Of a stretch of 64,000 nucleotides of DNA, positions 45,353 to 59,400 are shown piece after piece; the first letter of the stretch is position 1; the number at the start of each line of letters is the position of its first letter. The stretch spans positions 620,001 to 684,000 of the forward strand of contig JASFXZ010000004.1 of NCBI GenBank assembly GCA_032209605.1. Reading direction: 5' to 3'. The DNA comes from Mactromeris polynyma (taxonomy: Eukaryota; Mollusca; Bivalvia; Venerida; Mactridae). Position numbers and translations under genes: made by a program. Under the pieces are notes generated by a model. It saw nothing but the letters and a program-made list of their open reading frames with translations. It did not search any database and was not told where the DNA came from.

Positions 45353-47379
45353 TTAACTGAGTACACCTACTTACCGCAATATATTGATGAAGCGCTTGTT
45401 TTACAAATATGCAGTTAAATGAAATAACAAACGCTAAGAATTTTCCAAACCACTTTTGTTACATGTTTTCCTGAAGTTATGACAAAATGTCATACACGCT
45501 GTACATGTATTACTCATTTTCGAAGGGAAATGTTTTTAATTCAAATATGGTATACCAAGAGGGGGTGATCTGATATTCAAATACCTCAACTTCGCGGACG
45601 GCTGCTGACAAAATATAAACTATTGAAATCTGGCTTGATGAAAAACGAATGCAAACCACACTATTGTAAATAGAGTTTATAATCAAATACAACTTGCCAA
45701 ATCTTCCGGGTTTGGAAAAAAGGATATTGTACTCGTCTTAAACTTATCTTTCAGAAAAGATACTTAAATACTTAAACTTCACGCATGGTTAATGTTGAAT
45801 GGCCGTACATTTTGTGAAACTCGTGTTGAATGCTTACGATCGTAAATAGTTTATATCACTCAACTGGACCAAATCTTCCGGGTTTGGCTAACACTATTTG
45901 TATATAACATTTGTAGTCAAACTTTGGTTTGAATTTCGAAATGTTTGGTTGAATTGTTATTTAATTTTGGAAGTTCTTTAAGATGTGTAGAGATAGTACG
46001 ACGTCAGTTTGTGTAAAATTATAGTTATAAAACGAAACCAGTAAAACCTGAATAATAAAAACACCTACGATTTGAGTGAAAACTTGTAGCGACACAACGG
46101 AATTATTTCTCTGGAGAGACAGGTAAGTGCTTGATCACATTCAGTTTTTAATGTGAATGATTGGTGTGATATATTTAGTATGATAGCCATGCTTAGTAGT
46201 GTAGGCTTGATTAAAATCGATTTTAAAGACCGGTCAATGTTACACAAGACATAAGCAACACTCGCTGTTTGAAATTTTATCTACACATAAATAATTTGAA
46301 AGAAAAGTGCATCTAGAGCCCCTTGTAGATTCATGTCAGATTCACTTAACACAGATTATTAGTTAAACCCTTTGATTTTTCACGAAGTAGATCCAGGGAC
46401 TAACCGTTCTCGAATTCTCGAATTTTACTATAACAATAATATTTAGTGTACATAAATGGTTACGGACAAACTGTTATTGAACTATTCAAACTGACATAGA
46501 AAATAACAAATGTTTTAAAATGTAGACATTTGTTAAGTTTAAGTTTAAATGTCAACATAGAAGATCGCTGGGAAGAAAAGCAATGAGTCCCAAAGAGTGC
46601 GTTGTACAATACCGCCGCATTGAAAATGCATACATACGAGTTGGGATTGATAATGTCGACATAACGACTGTAATTTCGCACTAACAGTTTAGCTTCTTGT
46701 TATCTTCAACGGCCGCCATGTTACCTACACTGCCGGAGATACTATAACATGGACAACCACTTTTCGGTTTAGTGAGGCTTAGTCGGTTCAATGATCTACT
46801 TCTGGAGACCATATCATCCAGTAGTCAGCATTAAATTACCTAGAATTGTTTGAGAAATCATTTGCGCTGCACTACGACCTGTGATCCGGTTTAGCGATTT
46901 CATTCTTCCCCATGTTATTGTTATCAGCGGTATGTTAAAATCGCGTTCAGATTACCTGGAGGTAGAATGAAATCGATTTCAAATTAAACCGGGAAACTGG
47001 AAGGTGATTTGAAGCTACCATTACGATTTCAGAGTATCTCTATCATTACCTTATGTATGTTTATCTATACATTTATACATGCGTAAATGAAAAATAACAA
47101 CAATAAATGATACAAATAATATGATAAGCATAAAAACGGCAGCGATCAGCAGCAGGAATGACACCCGTAGCAACAGCATTAACAACCGTAACAGCAGTGT
47201 AACTAATATGTTTTTGTTGTTTTTTGCAGTTTGGGAACATCTTGCAAAGAGAATGCTATTTTGGCAATATGTTCACAACAGGTTTGACTGATATTCCAAA
47301 ATTCTCAAGATGATGTAACATTTATTCGTTTATGTGTGTTTCAGTATATGAAAGCAACAATTAGCAACAACAACAACGC
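45353..47379. other. Intergenic upstream of the EGF receptor gene
   Basis: No exon is firmly supported. Two related segments ending in CCAAATCTTCCGGGTTTGG lie at about 45665-45715 and 45835-45885. A plus-strand frame at about 46560-46683 reads somewhat like coding sequence but lacks splice or domain support. The 5' UTR and promoter of the downstream gene should lie in the last few hundred bases. Confidence 0.45.
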
Positions 47380-47440
47380 ATGATGTCACGTTGGGTAATG
47401 TGGATAAACTTGATTGTGCTTGCGTATGAAATAAGTCAAG
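47380..47440 (+). CDS. EGF receptor gene exon 1 (signal peptide)
   Basis: 61 nt beginning ATGATG and ending CAAG|GTATAAGT. It encodes MMSRWVMWINLIVLAYEISQ. The start is chosen because it gives a signal peptide and its phase fits exon 2. Confidence 0.85.
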
Positions 47441-50400
47441 GTATAAGTGATCCAAAATTAGTTGAAACTTCCTTTTTGTGTATTCAAAACATGTTTTAAT
47501 TGAATGAACACTTCAGTGTGTTTACTACCGTTCTGAAGTAATTGAAAACGGGCTTACATTAATATGTACATAATATAAACGCGAAACAAGCGTTCACTAT
47601 TTAAGTTTTATTTTAGAGATAGAAAACATGGATCTATACAATTGTGATTAACATCTTATTCAGCTGTGAACGATGCTTATCGTCGTCTGATATAGAATAT
47701 TGATTTGCCCTAACATCGATATCATGCAGTCATATAAGACAAAAGCATAGCAAACCTATTTGATTAAACTAACTGATAGAAATAATAACTTCATTATTCT
47801 ATGAATTGCGAAATTCATATAATAGTTTATTGGAAACAATGCGCAATACATATTTATGAATGATAAATTAATAATCATGGGTTTGTAATATAATCTAATC
47901 CATTCACAGCTGAGGTTGTGGACGATTGTAGGACAGACTGCGCTTGTTGTGCTAGTGCACCTGATGGTACCAGGAGCCTCAGTGATATATGTCCATCCTC
48001 GGACAACAACAGATGTAAATATGGTTGTAAGGATGATGTTTATTTTGGAGGAAAGTGTTACAATATGTGTCCGGAATATTGTACACGATGTGCTCAGGAA
48101 TTTGCTGCAAGGTCCCATAATGATTATAAGAAATGTTATCTGTGTGCTGATGGTTACTATAATGGTACAGGTGTCACAGATTGTTCAACACCTTGTCCTG
48201 TAAACTGTGCGGACAATCAATGTGACAAAACTACTGGACATTGTCTCAATGGATGTACGAGTAACAAGTGGACAGGGAACACGTGTGATAGGTGTGCTAG
48301 TGGATATTACGGCGGGCAATGTGAACCTTGTTCTGATTATTGTAAGGATGATATTTGTGATGTAAATGATGGATCGTGCACGAATGGATGTAAAGATTCA
48401 CGGTTCACAGGTGCGCAGTGTGATCAATGTCAAACAGGAAAATATGGTGACAATTGTGATAAAAGTTGTCCAGATAATTGCCTCAGTGATGTGTGTGATA
48501 GAACTGAAGGTACGTGTATCTATGGCTGTACAGGGAACTTTGCCGGAAGTAAGTGTGAGGATTGTAAACCTAATTATTATGGCGAGAACTGTGAGAACAT
48601 GTGTACGAACTGTCTAAATGGACAATGTGACAAAAACACTGGTATTTGTGATGACTGTTCTACTGGTTATTACAGTCAGTATTGTATTACCACGTGTTCA
48701 AGTGGATGTACGAACCGCGCATGTTATCGATACAATGCTACATGTACACACGGCTGTTGGAGTGGGTATTCAGGGGACAAATGTTGTGTAACAAACAACA
48801 AATGTGAGATATGCGACACTGTATCTACTTGTTCCGAGTGTAAAACTGGTTTCTATGGTAATTCTTGTGAACAAACATGTCCAGGAAAGTGTGCCGACAG
48901 TTGTGATAAACTATCGGGCAATTGTACATCATGTAAGACAGGTTACCATAGCAATAAGTGTACAAAAACTTGTCCTACAAATTGCCTCGACTCTGAATGT
49001 ACTCAACAAACTGGCCAATGTATTTCATGCAAGATCGGTTACCATGGAGGCACTTGTAACAAAACATGTTCTGACAATTGTGTTGACAAAATATGTGATC
49101 AATATGGCGGTAAATGTGACTATTGCATTGTGGGGTACCATGGTCTGTTATGTGATCTCGCCTGTGCACAAAGCTGTATAAATGACACGTGCAAGCAGGA
49201 GACCGGTGTATGTATGTATGGGTGTGACAATGGGAACTCTGACTGGAGCAGCTGCACACAAGGTCAGTACAGAATGCTGTATTAGTGTTTGTTTCATCAG
49301 AAGGTGTCTATACTTTGCACCTTTTCTAACTCCATACTTAAGTATAAGTATTTGTTGTTGCACATCCAACTGTGATATAACTTTGTCCTTACAAGGTGCC
49401 TATTTATGTTTGCCAGTTTCTCATGCAATAGCGTACCTCATCGCGCGTAAAGGTGAGCAAATGGAAGCTACACTCGGTATCAAAGCTGCAACGTTCCATT
49501 GTGCTTCCACATTGTTGTATATGTTACGGCTTTAAATTTAAGTCCGGTTGTTACTGCTGTTATCATTTGTGAAAATTATTAAAATTAAAATTATTATCAA
49601 CACTAATTAACATTTGGATTTTTAATCAAAATAGTGTTAGATAAAGCTTGTAAACAAAAACCTGATCCTGACCTTTATGCATACTAGCTTTATAACACGG
49701 CTATTACGCTAAATATATCACTGTCCGCGAGCGTATCGTACATTAAAGGTCTTTTCACGAAATACATGTTCGGCAAATCCTCAGTTATAGACCACCTCGA
49801 AATGAAGACCACATCAGTAATAACACCTTATACTAATAGACCATTGTTCTCCCATATTTAACTCCATCACCAGACAGAAGGTATCTAACAACTAAGACCA
49901 TATATACGGATAGACCTTTGTTCTCCCATATTTAACCCAATCACCAGACAGGAGGTATCTGACAACTAAGACCTTATACTGATAGACCGTTGTTCTCCCA
50001 TATTTAACTCCATCACCAGACAGTAGGTATCTCACAACTAAGACCATATATACTGATAGACCATTGTTCTCCCATATTTAACTCCATCACCAGACATAAA
50101 GTATCTAACAACTAAGACCATATATACTGAAAGACCTTTGTTCTCCCATATTTAACTCCATCACCAGACAGAAGGTATCTAACAACTAAGACCATATATA
50201 CTGAAAGACCTTTGTTCTCCCATATTTAACTCCATCACCAGACATAAAGTATCTAACAACTAAGACCATATATACTGAAAGACCTTTGTTCTCCCATATT
50301 TAACTCCATCACCAGACAGAAGGTATCTAACAACTAAGACCTTATATACTGAAATACCATTGTTCTCCCATATTTAACTATATCACCAGACAGTAAGTAT

Positions 50401-53400
50401 CTAACAACTAAGACCTTACACTAATAGACCTTTGTTCTCCCATATTTAACTATATCACCAGACAGAAGGTATCTAACAACTAAGACCATATATACTGAAA
50501 GACCATTGTTCTCCCATATTTAACTTCATCACCAGACAGAAGGTATCTAACAACTAAGACCATATATACTAATAGACCATTGTTCTCCCATATTTAACTC
50601 CATCACCAGACAGTAGGTATCTAACAACTAAGACCATAATATACTAATATACCTTTGTTCTCCCATATTTAACTTCATCACCAGACAGAAGGTATCTAAC
50701 AACTAAGACCATATATACTAATAGACCATTGTTCTCCCATATTTAACTACATCACCAGACAGAAGGTATCTCACAACTAAGACCATATATACTGAAAGAC
50801 CTTTGTTCTCCCATATTTAACTCCATCAACAGACAGTAGGTATCTAACAACTAAGACCATATATACTGAAAGACCTTTGTTCTCCCATATTTAACTCCAT
50901 CACCAGACAGAAAGTATCTAACAACTAAGACCATATATACTGAAAGACCTTTGTTCTCCCATATTTAACTCCATCACCAGACAGAAGGTATCTAACAACT
51001 AAGACCATATATACTGATAGACCATTGTTCTCTCATATTTAACTCCATCACCAGAGAGAAGGTATCTAACAACTAAGACCATATATACAGATAGACCATA
51101 GTTCTACCATATTTAACTCCATCACCAGACATAAAGTATCTAACAACTAAGACCATATATACTGAAAGACCTTTGTTCTCCAATATTTAACTCCATCACC
51201 AGACAGAAGGTATCTAACAACTAAGACCATATATACTGAAAGAACTTTGTTCTCCCATATTTAACTCCATCACCAGACATAAAGTATCTAACAACTAAGA
51301 CCATATATACTGAAAGACCTTTGTTCTCCCATATTTAACTCCATCACCAGACAGAAGGTATCTAACAACTAAGACCTTATATACTGAAATACCATTGTTC
51401 TCCCATATTTAACTATATCACCAGACAGTAAGTATCTAACAACTAAGACCTTATACTAATAGACCTTTGTTCTCCCATATTTAACTATATCACCAGACAG
51501 AAGGTATCTAACAACTAAGACCATATATACTATAGACCATTGTTCTCCCATATATAACTTCATCACCAGACAGAAGGTATCTAACAACTAAGACCATATA
51601 TACTAATAGACCATTGTTCTCCCATATTAAACTCCATCACCAGACAGTAGGTATCTAACAACTAAGACCATATATACTAATATACCTTTGTTCTCCCATA
51701 TTTAACTTCATCACCAGACAGAAGGTATCTAACAACTAAGACCATATATACTAATAGACCATTGTTCTCCCATATTTAACTACATCACCAGACAGAAGGT
51801 ATCTCACAACTAAGACCATATATACTGAAAGACCTTTGTTCTCCCATATTTAACTCCATCAACAGACAGTAGGTATCTAACAACTAAGACCATATATACT
51901 GAAAGACCTTTGTTCTCCCATATTTAACTCCATCACCAGACAGAAGGTATCTAACAACTAAGACCATATATACTGATAGACCATTGTTCTCTCATATTTA
52001 ACTCCATCACCAGACAGAAGGTATCTAACAACTAAGACCATATATACAGATAGACCATAGTTCTACCATATTTAACTCCATCACCAGACATAAAGTATCT
52101 AACAACTAAGACCATATATACTGAAAGACCTTTGTTCTCCAATATTTAACTCCATCACCAGACAGAAGGTATCTAACAACTAAGACCATATATACTGAAA
52201 GACCTTTGTTCTCCCATATTTAACTCCATCACCAGACATAAAGTATCTAACAACTAAGACCATATATACTGAAAGACCTTTGTTCTCCCATATTTAACTC
52301 CATCACCAGACAGAAGGTATCTAACAACTAAGACCTTATATACTGAAATACCATTGTTCTCCCATATTTAACTATATCACCAGACAGTAAGTATCTAACA
52401 ACTAAGACCTTATACTAATAGACCTTTGTTCTCCCATATTTAACTATATCACCAGACAGAAGGTATCTAACAACTAAGACCATATATACTATAGACCATT
52501 GTTCTCCCATATTTAACTTCATCACCAGACAGAAGGTATCTAACAACTAAGACCATATATACTAATAGACCATTGTTCTCCCATATTTAACTCCATCACC
52601 AGACAGTAGGTATCTAACAACTAAGACCATATATACTAATATACCTTTGTTCTCCCATATTTAACTTCATCACCAGACAGAAGGTATCTAACAACTAAGA
52701 CCATATATACTAATAGACCATTGTTCTCCCCTATTTAACTACATCACCAGACAGAAGGTATCTCACAACTAAGACCATATATACTGAAAGACCTTTGTTC
52801 TCCCATATTTAACTCCATCAACAGACAGTAGGTATCTAACAACTAAGACCATATATACTGAAATACCTTTGTTCTCCCATATTTAACTCCATCACCAGAC
52901 AGAAAGTATCTCACAACTAAGACCATATATACTGAAAGACCTTTGTTCTCCCATATTTAACTGCATCACCAGACAGTAAGTATCTCACAACTAAGACCAT
53001 ATATACTAATAGACCATTGTTTTACCATATTTAACTCCATCACCAGACAGTAAGTATCTCATAACTTAAATACCATATATTAATAGACCTTTGTTCTCCC
53101 ATATTTAACTCCTTCACCAGACAGTAGGTATCTCACAACTAAGACCTTATACTGATAGACCTTTGTTCTACCATATTTAACTCCTTCACCAGACAGTAGG
53201 TATCTCACAACTAAGACCTTATACTGATAGACCTTTGTTCTCCCATATTTAACTCCTTCACCAGACAGTAGGTATCTCACAACTAAGACCTTATACTGAT
53301 AGACCTTTGTTCTACCATATTTAACTCCTTAACCAGACAGTAGGTATCTCACAACTAAGACCATATATACTGATAGACCTTTGTTCTACCATATTTAACT

Positions 53401-56400
53401 CCTTCACCAGACAGTAGGTATCTCACAACTAAGACCTTATACTGATAGACCTTTGTTCTACCATATTTAACTCCTTCACCAGACAGTAGGTATCTCACAA
53501 CTAAGACCATATACTAATAGACCTTTGTTCTACCATATTTAAATCCTTCACCAGACAGTAGGTATCTCACAACTAAGACCATATATACTGATAGACCTTT
53601 GTTCTACCATATTTAACTCCTTCACCAGACAGTAGGTATCTCACAACTAAGACCATATACTAATAGACCTTTGTTCTACCATATTTAACTCCTTCACCAG
53701 ACAGTAGGTATCTCACAACTAAGACCTTATACTGATATACCTTTGTTCTACCATATTTAACTCCATCACCAGACAGTAGGTATCTCACAACTAAGACCTT
53801 ATACTGATAGACCTTTGTTCTACCATTTTTAACTCCATCACCAGACAGTAAGTATCTCACAACTAAGACCTTATACTAATAGACATTTGTTCTCCCATAT
53901 TTAACTCCTTCACCAGACAGAAGGTATCTAACATCTAAGACCATATATACTGAAAGACCTTTGTTCTCCCATATTTAACTGCATCACCAGACAGAAGGTA
54001 TCTAACAACTAAGACCATATATACTGATAGACCATTGTTCTCTCATATTTAACTCCATCACCAGACAGAAGGTATCTAACAACTAAGACCATATATACAG
54101 ATAGACCATTGTTCTCCCATATTTAACTCCATCACCAGACAGAAAGTATCTAACAACTAAGACCATATATACTGAAAGACCATTGTTCTCCCATATTTAA
54201 CTCCATCACCAGACAGAAGGTATCAAACAATTAAGACCATATATACTGATAGACCATTGTTCTCCCCTATTTAACTCCTTCACCAGACAGTAGGTATCTC
54301 ACAACTAAGACCATACACTAATAGACCTTTGTTCTACCATATTTAACTCCTTCACCAGACAGTAGGTATCTCACAACTAAGACCTTATACTGATAGACCT
54401 TTGTTCTACCATATTAAACTCCATCACCAGACAGTAGGTATCTCACAACTAAGACCATATATACTGATAGACCTTTGTTCTACCATATTTAACTCCTTCA
54501 CCAGACAGTAGGTATCTCACAACTAAGACCTTATACTGATAGACCTTTGTTCTACCATATTTAACTCCATCACCAGACAGAAGGTATCTAACAACTAAGA
54601 CCATATATACGGATAGACCATTGTTCTCCCATATTTAACTCCATCACCAGACAGTAAGTATCTCACAACTAAGACCTTATACTGATAGACCTTTGTTCTA
54701 CCATATTTAACTCCATCACCAGACAGTAAGTATCTCACAACTAAGACCTTATACTAATAGACATTTGTTCTCCCATATTTAACTCCTTCACCAGACAGTA
54801 GGTATCTCACAACTAAGACCTTATACTGATAGACCTTTGATCTACCATATTTAACTCCTTCACCAGACAGTAGGTATCTCACAACTAAGACCATATACTA
54901 ATAGACCTTTGTTCTACCATATTTAACTCCTTCACCAGACAGTAGGTATCTCACAACTAAGACCATATATACTGATAGACCTTTGTTCTACCATATTTAA
55001 CTCCTTCACCAGACAGTAGGTATCTCACAACTAAGACCATATACTAATAGACCTTTGTTCTACCATATTTAACTCCTTCACCAGACAGTAGGTATCTCAC
55101 AACTAAGACCTTATACTGATATACCTTTGTTCTACCATATTTAACTCCATCACCAGACAGTAGGTATCTCACAACTAAGACCTTATACTGATAGACCTTT
55201 GTTCTACCATATTTAACTCTATCACCAGACAGTAGGTATCTCACAACTAAGACCTTATACTGATATACCTTTGTTCTACCATATTTAACTCCATCACCAG
55301 ACAGTAAGTATCTCACAACTAAGACCTTATACTGATAGACCATAGTTCTACCATATTTAACTCCATCACCAGACAGTAGGTATCTCTCAACTAAGACCAT
55401 ATACTGATAGACATTTGTTCTACCATATTTAACTCCATCACCAGACAGTAGGTATCTCACAACTAAGACCTTATACTGATATACCTTTGTTCTACCATAT
55501 TTAACTCCATCTCCAGACAGTAAGTATCTCACAACTAAGACCATATACTGATAGACCTTTGTTCTACCATATTTAACTCCATCACCAGACAGTGGGTATC
55601 TCACAACTAAGACCATATACTGATAGACCATTGTTCTACCATATTTAACTCCATCACCAGACAGTAGGTATCTAACAACTAAGACCATATATACTAATAT
55701 ACCTTTGTTCTCCCATATTTAACTTCATCACCAGACAGAAGGTATCTAACAACTAAGACCATATATACTAATAGACCATTGTTCTCCCATATTTAACTAC
55801 ATCACCAGACAGAAGGTATCTCACAACTAAGACCATATATACTGAAAGACCTTTATTCTCCCATATTTAACTCCATCAACAGACAGTAGGTATCTAACAA
55901 CTAAGACCATATATACTGAAAGACCTTTGTTCTCCCATATTTAACTCCATCACCAGACAGAAAGTATCTAACAACTAAGACCATATATACTGAAAGACCT
56001 TTGTTCTCCCATATTTAACTCCATCACCAGACAGAAGGTATCTAACAACTAAGACCATATATACTAATAGACCATTGTTCTCCCATATTTAACTTCATCT
56101 CCAGACAGAAGGTATCTAACAACTAAGACCATATATACGGATAGACCATTGTTCTCCCATATTTAACTCCATCACCAGACAGTAGGTACATGTATCTAAC
56201 AACTAAGACCATATATACTAATAGACCATTGTTCTCCCATATTTAACTCCATCACCAGACAGAAAGTATCTAACAACTAAGACCATATATACTGAAAGAC
56301 CTTTGTTCTCCCATATTTAACTCCATCACCAGACAGAAAGTATCTAACAACTAAGACCATATATACTGAAAGACCTTTGTTCTCCCATATTTAACTCCAT

Positions 56401-59400
56401 CACCAGACAGTAGGTATGTCACAACTAAGACCTTATACTGATAGACCTTTGTTCTACCATATTTAACTCCATCACCAGACAGTAAGTATCTCACAACTAA
56501 GACCTTATACTAATAGACATTTGTTCTCCCATATTTAACTCCTTCACCAGACAGAAGGTATCTAACATCTAAGACCATATATACTGAAAGACCTTTGTTC
56601 TCCCATATTTAACTGCATCACCAGACAGAAGGTATCTAACAACTAAGACCATATATACTGATAGACCATTGTTCTCTCATATTTAACTCCATCACCAGAC
56701 AGAAGGTATCTAACAACTAAGACCATATATACAGATAGACCATTGTTCTCCCATATTTAACTCCATCACCAGACAGAAAGTATCTAACAACTAAGACCAT
56801 ATATACTGAAAGACCATTGTTCTCCCATATTTAACTCCATCACCAGACAGAAGGTATCAAACAATTAAGACCATATATACTGATAGACCATTGTTCTCCC
56901 CTATTTAACTCCTTCACCAGACAGTAGGTATCTCACAACTAAGACCATATACTAATAGACCTTTGTTCTACCATATTTAACTCCTTCACCAGACAGTAGG
57001 TATCTCACAACTAAGACCTTATACTGATAGACCTTTGTTCTACCATATTAAACTCCATCACCAGACAGTAGGTATCTCACAACTAAGACCATATATACTG
57101 ATAGACCTTTGTTCTACCATATTTAACTCCTTCACCAGACAGTAGGTATCTCACAACTAAGACCTTATACTGATAGACCTTTGTTCTACCATATTTAACT
57201 CCATCACCAGACAGAAGGTATCTAACAACTAAGACCATATATACGGATAGACCATTGTTCTCCCATATTTAACTCCATCACCAGACAGTAAGTATCTCAC
57301 AACTAAGACCTTATACTGATAGACCTTTGTTCTACCATATTTAACTCCATCACCAGACAGTAAGTATCTCACAACTAAGACCTTATACTAATAGACATTT
57401 GTTCTCCCATATTTAACTCCTTCACCAGACAGTAGGTATCTCACAACTAAGACCTTATACTGATAGACCTTTGATCTACCATATTTAACTCCTTCACCAG
57501 ACAGTAGGTATCTCACAACTAAGACCATATACTAATAGACCTTTGTTCTACCATATTTAACTCCTTCACCAGACAGTAGGTATCTCACAACTAAGACCAT
57601 ATATACTGATAGACCTTTGTTCTACCATATTTAACTCCTTCACCAGACAGTAGGTATCTCACAACTAAGACCATATACTAATAGACCTTTGTTCTACCAT
57701 ATTTAACTCCTTCACCAGACAGTAGGTATCTCACAACTAAGACCTTATACTGATATACCTTTGTTCTACCATATTTAACTCCATCACCAGACAGTAGGTA
57801 TCTCACAACTAAGACCTTATACTGATAGACCTTTGTTCTACCATATTTAACTCTATCACCAGACAGTAGGTATCTCACAACTAAGACCTTATACTGATAT
57901 ACCTTTGTTCTACCATATTTAACTCCATCACCAGACAGTAAGTATCTCACAACTAAGACCTTATACTGATAGACCATAGTTCTACCATATTTAACTCCAT
58001 CACCAGACAGTAGGTATCTCTCAACTAAGACCATATACTGATAGACATTTGTTCTACCATATTTAACTCCATCACCAGACAGTAGGTATCTCACAACTAA
58101 GACCTTATACTGATATACCTTTGTTCTACCATATTTAACTCCATCTCCAGACAGTAAGTATCTCACAACTAAGACCATATACTGATAGACCTTTGTTCTA
58201 TCATATTTAACTCCATCACCAGACAGTGGGTATCTCACAACTAAGACCATATACTGATAGACCATTGTTCTACCATATTTAACTCCATCACCAGACAGTA
58301 GGTATCTAACAACTAAGACCATATATACTAATATACCTTTGTTCTCCCATATTTAACTTCATCACCAGACAGAAGGTATCTAACAACTAAGACCATATAT
58401 ACTAATAGACCATTGTTCTCCCATATTTAACTACATCACCAGACAGAAGGTATCTCACAACTAAGACCATATATACTGAAAGACCTTTATTCTCCCATAT
58501 TTAACTCCATCAACAGACAGTAGGTATCTAACAACTAAGACCATATATACTGAAAGACCTTTGTTCTCCCATATTTAACTCCATCACCAGACAGAAAGTA
58601 TCTAACAACTAAGACCATATATACTGAAAGACCTTTGTTCTCCCATATTTAACTCCATCACCAGACAGAAGGTATCTAACAACTAAGACCATATATACTA
58701 ATAGACCATTGTTCTCCCATATTTAACTTCATCACCAGACAGAAGGTATCTAACAACTAAGACCATATATACGGATAGACCATTGTTCTCCCATATTTAA
58801 CTCCATCACCAGACAGTAGGTACATGTATCTAACAACTAAGACCATATATACTAATAGACCATTGTTCTCCCATATTTAACTCCATCACCAGACAGAAAG
58901 TATCTAACAACTAAGACCATATATACTGAAAGACCTTTGTTCTCCCATATTTAACTCCATCACCAGACAGAAAGTATCTAACAACTAAGACCATATATAC
59001 TGAAAGACCTTTGTTCTCCCATATTTAACTCCATCACCAGACAGAAAGTATCTAACAACTAAGACCATATATACTGAAAGACCTTTGTTCTCCCATATTT
59101 AACTCCATCACCAGACAGAAGGTATCTAACAACTAAGACCATATATACTGATAGACCATTGTTCTCTCATATTTAACTCCATCACCAGACAGAAGGTATC
59201 TAACAACTAAGACCATATATACAGATAGACCATTGTTCTCCCATATTTAACTCCATCACCATACAGAAAGTATCTAACAACTAAGACCATATATACTGAA
59301 AGACCATTGTTCTCCCATATTTAACTCCATCACCAGACAGAAGGTTTCTAACAATTAAGACCATATATACTGATAGACCATTGTTCTACCATATTTAACT

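Noticed and set aside
46560..46683. Possible coding exon ending in a stop (SPKECVVQYRRIENAYIRVG)
   Set aside because: It looks mildly coding but has no recognised domain, no convincing acceptor and no partner exon.
55044..58322. Two 214-codon minus-strand frames as duplicated genes
   Set aside because: They are runs of the 72-bp satellite monomer, antisense to an intron, and identical because of the 2634-bp higher-order repeat.
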